A program made the translations under genes and the position numbers. DNA of 64,000 nucleotides from Congeria kusceri. Lineage: Eukaryota; Mollusca; Bivalvia; Myida; Dreissenidae. The first letter of the stretch is position 1; every line of letters starts with the position of its first letter. The notes under the pieces are model-generated. The model was not told where the DNA came from, searched no databases, and worked only from the letters and a program-made list of their open reading frames with translations. The stretch spans positions 17,778,980 to 17,842,979 of the forward strand of contig CM051034.1 of the NCBI GenBank assembly GCA_027627225.1, in the 5' to 3' direction. Below, piece after piece: positions 46,697 through 59,584 of the stretch.

Positions 46697-46972
46697 TTAA
46701 ATACGTTGCGCCCTGTAACAGGATCAAATTCACGGATGTGTTATTTTCTCCAACACACACTAACTTGCCTAAAATATATTGTATTGTTCATGGCATTAGC
46801 TAGTAGCAATGTACCGTTTGATCATTATTTTGATTATTTGGTAACGCTACTAGTGTGAATCTTACCCAAGGCAGTCAACAACGCCGCATACTTTTTGTCT
46901 TGTCATTGATATGGAGTATCATACCCATAAGTGAAAATAATCTTAACGCCCTGAGCGTCTGTGTTTATAAAA

Positions 46973-47004
<32 letters not shown>
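46697..47004. other. Short unassigned interval ending in A8T28
   Basis: No gene seen. An A8 run followed by 28 T's lies at 46,969-47,004, just before the presumed 5' side of LINE-3. It could be the poly(A) tail of a minus-strand insertion. Confidence 0.5.
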
Positions 47005-47009
<5 letters not shown>

Positions 47010-47775
47010 CTTTTTAAATTATAAACATAGATAAAATAGACTTGTAATTACCATACAATCTTGCCTGCTGTCACTTGTACTCATCTGTTTTCGCCGTATT
47101 ATATACTTAAAGTGTTGTGTTTTAATGTGCAATGCAATTATTAATACAACCTAAGCTCAGTTACTGTATATATATGTATATGATTTACTTAACTTTTGCA
47201 TATTGACTCATCATTCAACGTTCTCCTTCTGAATGCCTATATAAGTGTCATTTATATACTGTTATTTATATATGCCTAATTACCTTGTATTTACTCAAAA
47301 AGTTCTGTTCCTTAACTTCATTAAAAGAACAATCTTTAATAAGTCGAATTCTAAAAGGCTTTTAACAACTTTGCAAAATTTCCATATTGATTGAATAACA
47401 TACAAAATAATAAATTAATTTCAAAAATCATAATAGAATAAACTAAACAAATTATAAATAAATTAGCATACATGTAAATAAATAAAATTAGTTAAAATAG
47501 TATTGAAATATACTAATATAATTTATTATTGCCCTTAGCTAGTTATTGTGAATTACCATACTGTGATTACAACCACACATTTCTTCTTTTTATTTTCTGA
47601 GATTTCAATATGTCTCACTATGCTGTCTGTATCATGATTGCTATTATTGTATTATGCATTTATGCACTTTTCTCAGTCCTGTCCAGCACATTTATAGAGA
47701 ATATGCTTATCCTAACACTTACTCAATTATTTCCACAGCCTAAATGTATTTCTTTATTTGTAACTTTACTACCAA

Positions 47776-50700
47776 ATGGGTAATGACGTTGCGCAATACC
47801 GAATGGCTGTTGGAATATTTAACGCTAGATTACGCATTTGCCGTCGCAAATATACAATATGCTTAAATATTGCTCATGAATTGATGTTTTTATTTGCTAT
47901 ATTTCTAAGACTATCTCAAATATCTTTACACAATCACATGGACGCTGCCCTAGTATGTGCCCTTAGCGTTGTATTTATCAACCTTGTACGTTTTATTTTA
48001 CTTCTATCCGGTGATGTTGAACTCAATCCAGGTCCGCAAGATCTCGGAGCTTTGGGGCTACTTCAGCTCAACATTAGATCAATTCGGCACAAATTGGACT
48101 TTATTAAGGACCATTTATTACAATTTGATATAATGTGCTTTACAGAGACACACCTTACTGATGTCGTTATGGATGACCAAATTCAAATTGATGATTTTAA
48201 TCACTCAATGTTCCGTAAAGATTATACGTCCCATTCAAGCGGCCTACTAGTCTATGTAAATAAATCATTAGTATCAAGGCGAATGTTTGAACTAGAAAAT
48301 CCGCAAGTACATTCAATATGGTTAGAGATCAAACTTAAAAATTTGGTCACTTTGATATGCTGCTTTTACCGCCCGCCAAACAGTGATGTTTTATTTTGGG
48401 ATAATCTTGATATCATGATTGATAAAGCGCTAGATACTAACCCTAACATTATTATGTTAGGGGACATAAATGAAGATCAACTGAAAAACAACACACGTCT
48501 TTCTCAGACCTTATCCTTGTACAACCTGCGTAACGTCATCACTCAAGCTACACGGGTCACGGCCAATACGTCTACGTTAATTGATCCAATTATAATTTCA
48601 GACAATCTGACCTGTTTAGACTGTGAAGTAATTAATATCCCGCAATCCATAAGTGATCATCATGCAACGGCTATTCAATTTAAAACTCCCGTTATTAATT
48701 GTAAACCAAGTCAAAGACACGTTTGGTTGTACAAATATGCTGACTTTGAGCGCCTTAACAATCTTATTTCCGATACAAACTGGAATTTTATTCGAGAGAC
48801 CAATGTTCACGAGGCTACCATGTTGTTTACAAAAAAACTTATTGAACTCATGAAACTTTGTATTCCGCACAAACTAGTTACAGTTAGGCCTAATGACAAA
48901 CCGTGGTATGATTCCCAGATAAGAACGTTATCTCGTAAACGGGACAGACTCAAACATATATCTATTAATAACCCAACCGCAAATAACTGGAACAAATACA
49001 AGCAAATTCGAAATAAAGTTAGCAATATGATTAAACAAGCTAAAGAACAATTCCATGCAAACCTTGAAACATCTCTTACCGATTTTAACTCATCAAATCC
49101 AAAAAAATATTGGAAAACTTTAAAACAACTCATGAAAATGAGTTCTCACTCTGATACCATACCGCCACTACAATCGACTGATTCTGATGGCAATCTAATT
49201 ATACATATGTCAAATACCCAGAAAGCAAACTGTTTAAACAATTATTTCGTCTCAATATCCTCATTAGATGACTTGACTGGAGTCCTACCCCCATTTATCA
49301 ATCTTGCCAATGAAACCATGCAAAATGTATCAGTTTCCGAATCAGAAATCATAGATATTATCAAATGTTTATTTACAAACAAAGCTGTAGGCGGAGACCT
49401 TGTTAGTCATCTAGTTTTAAAGAAAACTTGTCACTCTATTTCCAAGCCCTTATGTATTTTATTCAACAAATCATTAGATGAATGTACATTTCCAAACTCA
49501 TGGAAGTCAGCTATAGTGATGCCATTATTTAAAAAGGGTGATCCTAACCTACCATCTAATTACCGGCCAATTTCGCTTTTGAGTTGTGTAGGCAAGCTTA
49601 TGGAGAGAGTTGTTTACAAACATTTATACAATCATTTAGTTGGTAATAACTTGCTGTATTCTAACCAATCGGGTTTTCTTAAAAGTCATTCAACTGTTTC
49701 TCAATTAATTGATATATTTCATCAAATAGCAAAAGGTATTGATGAAAGGAAATTCACATGCATGGTATTCTGTGACATTTCTAAGGCATTTGACCGAGTA
49801 TGGCACAAGGGTTTACTCTTCAAATTAAAACAAAATGGTTTTAACAGTAATTTACTTAAATGGATCGAAAGTTATTTAAGTAGTCGAAAACAGCAAGTTT
49901 TTGTCGGGGATTCTACTTCTCAGGCGCTAGAAATAAACGCTGGTGTTCCTCAAGGCTCTGTCCTTGGTCCTCTATTTTTTCTTGTTTATGTAAACGATAT
50001 TGTACAAAACCTTCAAAGTATCTCTCGTCGGTTTGCAGACGACACATCCCTTTCATATACTTGTTCAAATTCGACCGAACTTGAAATGGTACTCAACCAT
50101 GATTTAAGTGTTATTAACACCTGGGCAAAAAGATGGCTTGTAGACTTTAATCCACAAAAAACCGAGGCAATTCTATTCACAACACAATCATCCATTCCCC
50201 TCCCACATCTTGTTTTTAATAATGTGCCTGTTCAATTTGTTGAAAATCACAAACATCTTGGTCTCACACTCAGCGCTAATGGTAAATGGCACGATCATGT
50301 CTCCAGTTTAGTCAAATCATCATCAAAAGTGCTTGGCATCATGCGCAAACTAAAATCATGATCTCTAGAAAGACGTTGAACCAAATTTATATTTCACATT
50401 TAAGACCACTATTAGAGTACGCATGTGTCGTTTGGGATGGTTGTGAAATGTACGAAAAAGAAAGTTTAGAAAAAATTCAGAACGAAGCGGCTAGAATAGT
50501 AACCGGGCTTACAAAATCTGTTTCCTTGACTAATTTGTATTCTGAAATTAGCTGGCATAGGTTATCAGAACGTCGAAAATATCTTAAACTAACTTATATG
50601 TACAAATTACATAATGGTCTATGTCCCAGTTACTTAATGAATTTATTACCAGAAACTGTTTTTCAACAATCTACTAGAAATCTTAGAAATGCAAACGATT

Positions 50701-51191
50701 ATGTTATAGTATCAAGACGCACCGAACTCTATTCGCGATCTTTCATACCGTCGGCTATCGACCTATGGAACAATTTAAATAATGAAATTAAAACGTGTAC
50801 TTCTCTCTTGCAATTCAAAACCGCTTTAAAACAATTAATGTTAAGAAATCGCGAAACACCAGCATATTACTTCGTTGGTGATAGAAAAACATCAATTATA
50901 CACGCCAGACTAAGAAATAATTGTAGCAACTTAAAACTACACTTATATAACAACAAATTGGAACCTTCGCCTTTATGTATTTGTGGTGAAGTTGAATCGG
51001 TTTACCACTTCTTTTTTACTTGCTCACTATTTACTGCACAACGTACAACTTTTTTCGCTACGTTACAATCTATAGAACCATTAAACTGTGATACTATTCT
51101 TTTTGGTAATAGTAGTTTTGATCATGATGCAAACTGCAAAATTTTTCTAAATGTCCAACAATTTATTAAGACGACAAAGCGATTTTCATAA
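47776..51191 (+). pseudogene. LINE polyprotein: 2A leader, endonuclease, RT; one frameshift
   Basis: Residues 1-87 form a leader with hydrophobic stretches (about 36-50 and 57-77) ending in SGDVELNPGP. The APE endonuclease (about 92-300) has LNIRS, CFTETH, FYRPPNSD, LGDINED and SDHHA. The RT (about 560-830) shows PLFKKGDPNLPSNYRPISLL, then FCDISKAFDRVWHKG, VPQGSVLGPLFFLVY and FADD (residues 753-756). The first frame stops at 50,361. A second frame from about 50,355 continues with ISHLRPLLEYACVVWDG and ends with CICGEVESVYHFFFTC. A single-base loss in an A/T run at about 50,353-50,356 explains this. The first 861 codons are otherwise open. Confidence 0.85.
48010..48036 (+). other. 2A-like ribosome-skipping motif (GDVELNPGP)
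   Basis: Encodes residues 79-87 of the LINE-3 ORF and matches the D-V/I-E-x-N-P-G-P consensus exactly. In known 2A peptides the ribosome releases the chain after the glycine and restarts at the last proline (here between residues 86 and 87). This would yield an 86-residue hydrophobic leader and a separate endonuclease-RT protein starting with proline. Confidence 0.85.
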
Positions 51192-51599
51192 TCTTGCAGT
51201 AGTTAAAGCTTGACTTGTTATATGCTGGACAGGACTCGTTTTGTTTTGTTTGTTTGTTTTTTTTGTTTTTGTTTTTTTTCCCCCCAATTTAGTTTGCCTT
51301 TCATGATTATTAATTTCTCGTACATTTTATTGGATTGCTTTTCTTTTTATTTCCTATTCATATATGTTTATTTTCATATTTGAGCGTACTTGTGACTCGT
51401 TCAAAATTACATACATCGCCCGAAACACGTAATTAAATCACACAGGGAAAGACCACATATAATGTTGTTAGAACTTTAGGTCCTACCCTTTTTTCATATG
51501 AATGTATCGATAAATAATTTATGTATGTATAAATGTCATTTGTACTTGTACTTCAATATGAAAATAAAATATGTTTAAATAAAAAAACAAAAACATTTT

Positions 51600-53739
51600 T
51601 TGAAATGGTTATGTTGCGGTTTTCGTGTTTATTTTTTCATTTTTACATACCATGAAAGTAATATGTATATGATTTATTATTATATAGTTTGTTTTGGTGA
51701 TGCTTTAACCTTTTACATAAACATTCAAGTGCATACACACATTTATGATACACTGAACCGCACTACTAAGCCGAAACTAAAACATAGTGACGATATGGTT
51801 AATTATGCCATTAATTGAATCGGTGTGCAAGTTTGAACATTTGTTCGTGAAAAGTATACATTCTTCCACGAATTGTGTAAGTGTCGGGTTTAAGTGGTGT
51901 TCAGTGTTTGTAAGATTTCTAATATATGCCCGTGTAGTGATTACATCCGTGTACTTTACTTAGTTTCGTAATGAATGTGTAATGCGTTATTAAGGCTTAA
52001 CACATGTTACAATTCTAGTTCCTATGTGGTCAGGTAAATACGCCGGTTATTCCATTATTACACGGATACATTATTCCGAAATTCGAGTTTAGATCGCTTG
52101 CAAAGAGCAGGAGTTAATTCTAATGTCACTTCCGCCAATACAGCTGACCTGTCATTATTTTATACTTACACGAATGTTAAGAAGGGTCAAGAAAACTATT
52201 TGACGCTAGATTATGGTCACAATTTACTATAGTGTATTGACAGCTTTATGTTTTTATGTATACATCAATGTTATGTAAACGATAACCGTAATTGTGGTCA
52301 TGCAAGTTTGAACCAAATAGATTTCTTCCAGAATATATTATTTAACCAAATAACTTCTATAACTATGTTCTATTTGGTGTTCGGGAACGATATACGCCAA
52401 AGATTAACAGACAATTGTATTACTCATAAACCTAACAGCTGGCAGGAATGCGTATCAAAATACACGATTTTTCGATTTGTCGGAGAATATTCGAAGAAAT
52501 ATACTCCAATATTTCTCCCAATAGTCATGAAATTACACCACACTTACTATGACCTCTGCTTAACAAAATCATATCCTAAGGTTTGTGGCGTTTTATTCAC
52601 GTACATGTTCAATGTACCTATAGAACACTGTATTTTGCAGGTCGATAACTTTGGAACTTACATCAAAAAGGCATGAACTAAAGATCGACAAGATGTCTGC
52701 GTTCGCCCGACGAACGCTTATCAAGTATTAAACCAAGGTTATCAAAACCTTACTTGAAATTAAAACCCTACGGGAAAACGAAATCAAATTCCACGGGACC
52801 GCATTTTTATCAAATATGTAACAAATAAAGTGTCATATTAACCAAACACAATTCCTATACGATTTTGGATGCCTGAACGAAAAAAGCAACAACAATTTTG
52901 ACAATGTGAAAAATCGAGTTGGAGAGTGTAAAAGTTCTAAAATAGAACAAATATGGACTTCTGGGTGTTTTTACTAGCATTTGTAAAACACAGCGAGAAA
53001 CTGGTCAATTTACACAGTTAAAATGCTGAGTTACACTAGGTTCCCAATATGAAGATGATGTACAACAGTTTTTTGCAAGTTAACATGTTTCTTTAGCTTG
53101 TACCACTGCCGTGAATATGTTGTGAAAGAAATATGTTTTTTATCGACTTTTTTGTTGTTTTTTTCATGCCTGGTTGGTAGACTTCGAATAATCATGGGAA
53201 CGCTAAACATAAAATCAAATTTGTAAGGCCTCATTTAAGAAATATTGACATTTAACCACTTAATTTGAAGATTGTTATGAGTATAAACAAAGTGAAACTT
53301 CAGTTACATCTGCATTAGGGAACTATTATTAGGAACTCATATAGTTAAGGCAAGAAACCAATTTTGGAAACGACACAGGACAATACAAAAACACGTTACA
53401 AACCCAAAACACAAATGTGAATTAAAATGAGGTCACAGTCTTGGTCTGGTCAATGCAAGGAATGGTGAAAAAACTTCTACAATATAATAAGGAAGTCAGT
53501 GAAATGTTTGGATTGGCAAACGTCAAACGATTCAGTTTCAAATGATAGATTAAATAGTCAATAATAAAATTCCACAGGTAAAACGGTTTATAAAAATGCA
53601 ATATAATAAACTACACCTACAGCTACTGGTTAAAGTTATTATAATAGAAATCGATAGTATTTATGAAGTGTATATCAAAATCATATGTGTACGTCTGATT
53701 GTAGGAATATAAAAAGGTGTATGTAATTTACATATACAG
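51600..53739. other. Unassigned interval
   Basis: No recognised gene or element, apart from the open frame listed separately at 52,248-52,676. Other open frames are short and unstructured. Confidence 0.5.
52248..52676 (+). CDS. Hypothetical open frame, 142 codons
   Basis: An open frame of 142 codons with a mixed, non-repetitive composition and eight or so cysteines scattered through it. I do not recognise a domain, signal peptide or splice context, and codon use is not clearly distinct from the surrounding AT-rich DNA. Length alone makes it a little unusual here. It could be a degraded exon or a chance frame. Confidence 0.15.
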   Translation: MFLCIHQCYVNDNRNCGHASLNQIDFFQNILFNQITSITMFYLVFGNDIRQRLTDNCITHKPNSWQECVSKYTIFRFVGEYSKKYTPIFLPIVMKLHHTYYDLCLTKSYPKVCGVLFTYMFNVPIEHCILQVDNFGTYIKKA

Positions 53740-54645
53740 CAGACCACCGTTGTTTCGAACACCGTTAATCCGAATTCCTCGTTATTTCGAAGTTTTTTTC
53801 GGTCCTGATTTTTTCTTCATATTTTAATTAGAATTTTGATGATTAATTCGAACTCCGTTATTTCGAATTATCGCTCTTTCGAACCCATTAATCCAGTCCC
53901 AACACCTGTTTTGCAGTGCATTTATCAATTGTTTATTCGAAGTGTTAATAATAGAGATGGAGACAATTTTCACACCTTTACCTTAACCGTATCAGCTGTG
54001 ACAGCAATTACTCTCTGCTTGATTTTCACACCTTTCCGGAGTTAATAATCGATTAAACCAAGCTGTTGTGTTTGTATAATTAAAGCATGGCAAGCTATTG
54101 CTTTAACAAGACCGGATGTCAAAACGTTTGAGCAATTATTAGGTTTCTGTATTTAAGTTAGACTTGAATTTGTCAGATCATCAGTTGGTATTTACTTGCG
54201 CTAATATTCACGATGTCAGAAGCAGTAATACATACAGAAAACATCAATCCCATTGCCAAGCAATCTGGAGAAGGGCCCGGTAACCAACACGGGAGGATAT
54301 CCGGATTGGCAGCAGGGAAGGCCGTTAAAAGATGCCATACATCGAAAACCTACCAAGAAAAGTATGGTGCCATCATGGAAGTGGAGCGTGGTGTAAAGTC
54401 AAAGAAAACGATCGCTGAGGAATTTTATAAAATAAACTCACGTACATCAAGTTATCGTACTTATTCGTTGTTTATAAGTTCAATTAAAGTGTGTAGTGTA
54501 ACCGCATCTCTACTATATAACTATACGATTGTTACAACAACTTTTTTTTCTCAAGAAAATCTAGAAATGTTTAATTCGAATAATCGGTATTTCGAAGTAT
54601 TTCTCCGTTCCCGACGACTTCGAAATAACCAGTTTTGACAGTCTA
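53740..54645 (+). mobile_element. Pogo/Tigger-type transposon remnant
   Basis: The left end runs cagcagaccaccgttgtttc and continues with repeated attcgaa-type motifs. The right end is the inverted counterpart (…gacttcgaaataacc, then agttttgacag), giving terminal inverted repeats of about 25 bp or more with a shared TTTCGAA core. A TA precedes the left end. The only coding remnant is the N-terminal DNA-binding segment at 54,213-54,425, so most of the transposase has been deleted. Confidence 0.65.
54213..54430 (+). pseudogene. Pogo/CENP-B-type helix-turn-helix N-terminus
   Basis: The frame begins MSEAVIHTEN and then has KRCHTSKTYQEKYGAIMEVE, RGVKSKKTIAEEFYK. The pattern (basic start, Y-x-x-K...I...E.G...K..IAEEF) fits the CENP-B N-terminal helix-turn-helix of pogo/Tigger/jerky transposases, which binds the terminal repeats. 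The next 65 codons are unrelated. The DDE core is missing. Confidence 0.55.
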
Positions 54646-54966
54646 CATTACATGCTGAATTGCGTAATATCGTTCGACATTGTACCATAAATTTAAAAAA
54701 GCTATATAAAACTATTCATTATTCAAAATTGAAAAAAATATTTTGGCTTACTTAGATGGTAATTGCCTTACATTATCATAGTTTACATTTCAACACCGGT
54801 GCAATGGATGCCACAAAGAGCGTTCCGATAAATGAGATAGATATGCTTATTCATGCAAAACGTTTGTTTCTATATTTGAGTTATTAGATTATAAAACTAC
54901 GCATAGCCATATGTGGAAGTTATGGTTTCTTGTGCAACAGCAGTGTTTGCCTGAACTACTTAGTCT
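54646..54966. other. Unassigned interval before duplication copy 2
   Basis: Nothing recognised. It may already be part of the duplication, since its counterpart would lie left of base 1. Confidence 0.4.
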
Positions 54967-56327
54967 GGCAATATTCAGTTTTTTAATTAGTGCATTTTTG
55001 TATTAACGACTTACTTAAAACTTCAAAACACGGCACGGGATTTTGGTGGGTGGCAAGTTTGAATTTGGCGAAAAACACAATCTACCTTCACTTTTTTCCG
55101 TTACCTATAGAAAGTAGTTCTGGCATTTGCAAACCGCACACTATCTATTATAGATACCAACAGAAAGTAATTCAAACGGGAATGTTTCATTTCCAAACCA
55201 GGCTCATATAAAAAATATGACATTTCTTTCGACGATGTGCAATCTAACACGACATGGAATGTTGTCGATTTGGGGACATTTTTGTATAACTGAATTGATT
55301 GTAGTTTTGTAGATTGTTTTGCTTATTGTTGCAGTCGTGAAACAGTACGTTGGAAACCTGTTTATATAGTGTCTTAAATCGGAGAAATTTTGGTGTTTAC
55401 TTTGCTAACCATTCCAATCTTAAAATGTTGAGTTACTTTCACTTATGTCATAATTTTGTAAGGTGGAAGGTTCTATTTACGTAACACACCTGCTACGTGT
55501 AGTGCATGCATCACATGTATAAAGTAAATGTCAATGCGCTTGTAATTATATATCAATACCATCATTACATCGGATACAATATGTTGCGCAACACGATTAA
55601 ATAAGGATTAACACTCAAGCAAATATGATTTAATATTTGATAAACACGTCAAAAAAGCAACAGACTACCATTGGCATTTCTTCATATGTTTGGTTAGTCA
55701 TATTTAGAATGTGACTGGTGGACGTTTCACGGCATGGCTCGTCGCAGTAGGTAAGGTACGGTGCAGTGCAATACAGAAACAAATCGAAAGTCCGATGATA
55801 AACATATATGTAAAGATGCTAACTAGCAAACAGACAAAAAGACAACCAACGCGGACAAAAGTATCACCTGTTCGGCGAGGTATTGGACACTGAACAAAAT
55901 TTGAACATTCGGAAGGAAATTGTGTGACATTAATATATGCATTTATTACTCAAAGCATTACTGCCATGTGCAAACTTTGAAACACAATACATATAATTTG
56001 TCGTTTTAATATGATATGATGCAAATAATAAATAGAGAATATTTGTTATTTCCCTGATGACGTCATAAAATGACTTCAAAAAAGACACTCATTAATTTGT
56101 CAGGAAAAAAGTGCCATACTTTCTGGAACGTTGTCGCTTGCATAAATGACTTATAATCTGCATTTTTTGTTTAAAAGTGTGTTAATACTGTGCATGTATA
56201 TAAAACTGCCAAGGAAGGCAAACCACGGCTGGTATTTTAAAGAAAAACATAGTCCGTTTTATGTTGGATTTTCACTGTTATAGCGAAAATTTTAAGTGAA
56301 ATATATAAAATTAAATATTTTAAATGT

Positions 56328-57239
56328 TTTCTTAAACAACAATATAGGGTTACTTAATGCATTAAAAATAGTTTGTATGCATTGATAAATAGAATACTTG
56401 TATTGGTTTGAGTGTATACACATACACATCTACGGAGAAGTTTAATGTATTAGTTTACGTCATCATAACATTGGAAGATCATTTACATTGGCATACATAA
56501 CAAGATCTCTAGACGTATGAAGTATTCCCCATCAACTGAAACGTGTTTCTTACATCATTCAACCCAATGCATTTTCATATTACTGTTTTATGTTTGCCTT
56601 ATCCACCTAAAGAAGATCAAACCACCCGTCACTGATCAAACCATCATCAGGGTTATCCCTAGGATCTGTCCTAAGGTGAACCATTCCTATGTCTGTCTGA
56701 TATATGGGTCTACTTATCTTGTCTTTGTCTGTGGGATTCGTATATTTGTGACTTACCACCACGAATGCCATTTATTATTTGGTTTACATATGTAAATGTT
56801 TTGACAGGAGTCATTTTGTGAACACAGAAATGACCGCGTGTCCAACGCTGCTCCGTAACTTGTCTGATGTCACGTTTCTTCTGACACACCACTTGATCGT
56901 TTTTATTGTAAACAAAATTAACTACTTGAGCAAAACATTTGAAATGTTGATATATCATCAATGTATTATTGTTGATCGTGTAATTTGGTAAAATTTCTCG
57001 TTAGGTTAAGTATAAAATTCAATTGCATATGACAAGGGCAAATTTAAACATTCAAAGTGTATGATAACCTACTGTTGCTATGGTGATGTAATTAACATTT
57101 CCTTACAAGACATGGTTTTATTTGCTTAATATTCTGGTTAAGTATATTAAAGTACATATCTCACAGACTTCATATAAATTAGTTCATGTTTATAATATTA
57201 TAAGAGCATGTGGATGAACTTTCCGGACAACCCTCGTAT
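56328..57239. mobile_element. Mariner-like MITE, left end lost (copy 2)
   Basis: Counterpart of 2,294-3,083. The interior and the right inverted terminus (57,214-57,239) are present, but the left terminus and flank are gone, replaced by unrelated sequence before about 56,327. It keeps about 190 bp near the right end (about 57,010-57,205) that copy 1 has lost. Together the two copies outline a longer ancestral element. Confidence 0.55.
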
Positions 57240-59453
57240 AATACAATACACATATACAAATCACATATAATTATATGTTTCCGATTCAATTTTAGAATCA
57301 CAAATAGTTCAAGTTCGTATACAGGGGGGAGGGTCATTTAAGCTGCGGGCATAAGGAAAAAAAGCACAGAAACATTTAAGTTAATAGGTAAATAACACAG
57401 AGTATTATATTATTGCTATAACATATATTTCAGTAATGAAGGAGGTGATCATTCACTACCATAAAGAAGACATCAAAACATGTATGTCTGATAATTGCTT
57501 AGCGAGCAAACAGTGGAGCTACGCACCTGCGTTTACACAAGTTAACATACAGGGTCGTCGCGAGCTCGTTTGGCGCATGTGTTAATCAGATTGCCTCGTG
57601 TACGGATCATCCGTACAGTCAGACGCGGCTGTTAGCATGGTCAGGAACATATTTATAATTGATATTGCATAAATGCTTTTCAGTTCTAAAGATAAATAAG
57701 AAAGTATTAATATATTATAATGTTATGCAAACACATAATAAACACAGGCAATATATATTTATGCACATTTTCCGTATTTTAAAATTAGAGTCATGAAGCA
57801 TTAGTGCTATTGCTAAAAAAACTGTTGTTTTTTTCATTAGAATAATGATACATTTTAAGAACAGTTTAATACTGCTGTTGAGGATGAGGACCCGATCTCG
57901 TGAAATGTTACATGCCTTTCTATTATATTGTTTATATGTCGCTGGCGTCCGTTGTCAAAATATGGACATATCATTACATAATGGCTTACTGTAGCTACCT
58001 CGTTTGTATTACGTAGGTTGCGTATGCGTTGATTGAATGTGACGCCTTCATAGCGGCCGGATTTTACAGGAAGAAAATGGTTAGCTGTACGAACTTTTAA
58101 AGTATTATAAGAGTATTCAAGAAGGATTTTTGTTAGGTAAGGCTCAAACGCATTGTTTTTTTAAAGCTTATGTAAATGCACACTTTGATACGTATTTGTA
58201 ATTTAGTATACCGTGATTGTTTACATTGATCTATAAGTGCTTTATTGATATATAGGTACCACTAAAATATAAACCCATTTGTGGTCATCCCAAGTCTTGA
58301 TTGACAAGTATCAACTTGTCAATTGAGGTTCCAGTTATCGCAAATAATTGTTAAAAGTATCGATACTTTTTTGCAGTATCAGTGTTAGATACAATGACAG
58401 TGTCATCTGCATACAAAAGGGCCAACAATTAAACCACGATATTGTAGTATCTGGTTCGCTGAGTTACACCCCAACAGATCCTTTCATTTGCAGGTATGCT
58501 TGAAAGTAATTTCAGGTATGCTTGAAACACATTTAGAAAAAGCTGGTGATAAATTTTCTCAATTTCGGACACATATTTCTCAAAACAGAACTGGGAGCAG
58601 GATTTATTTAAATATATGCCTGCTTTTATATTGCTGTATATATAATAAAGTCCTTTTTTAACATTTCAATAAGCGCCTGAAATTTAAAATATGGTCTGTG
58701 CAAGAGTAACCCTTGCGAAAGTCTGATTAGGTTTTATCTAGTATGTTGTTTGTTTTGAAAAATGAGTAAAATCTTCGGATCAGTACTGAAGTTAAAAGTT
58801 TACCCATACAGCTAAGAATCGTAATCAGTCTGTAATGATGTGGGTTTTGTTCTAGGCCATGTGTGAGGTTCGGAATGCCTTCAAACCATTTTACCCTCTC
58901 TAACCAGCAAAATGTTCATTTTTTACTGTACCAAGCCGGTGACATCAGCCTTAAGCGTATTTAAGCGTTTTTGTTTTTGTGTTTGTTTCCAATTGGCGTT
59001 CCCACAAATGTCAGTCAAATGCAAATCAATTGAGTGATTTATCCAATCGATGTTAACCTTGTTTTACACAAATGTAAACGCGAAAAGGCTTGTGAAAGGT
59101 TTGTGATGATCAATAACAGTGCACCAGTGCGTAAAATAAGTATTCCATTCTGTTTCTAAAAAGAATCGTTTTGTAAACCCTACATGTTGACCTAAGGTTC
59201 AAACCACTGGTTGTTATCCAACCGATTTCGCTGCAAAAGTGGGATAAAATTATTTAAATATTTGTTGCTATTGACATTTGAAATAAATGAGTTGTGACTA
59301 GTGTTATTCGAATGCGAACATCTACATTGAGGTCAGCGCTTTTGTATGTAGAGTGGTCATAAAAGTTCAGCATGGTAGAAATCAACACGATAAAAAAAAC
59401 TACAGAACATAGCTCATATGTAGTCACCCTGCGTATATTTACGTTGTTTGTAG

Positions 59454-59584
59454 ATGTACACGCGAAGATGACTGGAAGCGTACTACAGACAGTGCCTACT
59501 CTGCTAATTCTGATCTGGAAATCAGTGAGTGCAAAGAGATGTCAGGTATCTGTGAACAAGGCGCCACATGTACAAACCTGAACG
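59454..59584 (+). pseudogene. EGF-like exon, frame intact but Cys lost (copy 2)
   Basis: The 131-nt counterpart of 5,990-6,119, with the same acceptor and donor. The frame is open to the end (CEQGATCTNLNG), which shows that copy 1 suffered the deletion. However, the C-T-C-E-D-G-W start reads C-T-R-E-D-D-W here: a cysteine that EGF folding needs has become arginine and a conserved glycine has become aspartate. It is grouped with the pseudogene because the following exon contains a stop. Confidence 0.75.

Larger units (their letters stand above)
47005..51595 (+). mobile_element. Single-ORF LINE with 2A-like leader (LINE-3 of window)
   Basis: A plus-strand non-LTR element with one long ORF (47,776-51,191), interrupted by a single frameshift near 50,355. 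Upstream, about 770 bp of AT-rich leader may be 5' UTR. Downstream, AATAAA at 51,563 and 51,578 followed by A-rich sequence marks the 3' end. The N-terminus carries a hydrophobic leader and a 2A-like motif, then APE endonuclease, RT and a C-terminal Cys motif. No separate ORF1 is seen. Its RT and C-terminus differ clearly from the other two LINEs, so it is a different lineage within the Jockey/CR1/L2/Rex supergroup. Confidence 0.85.
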
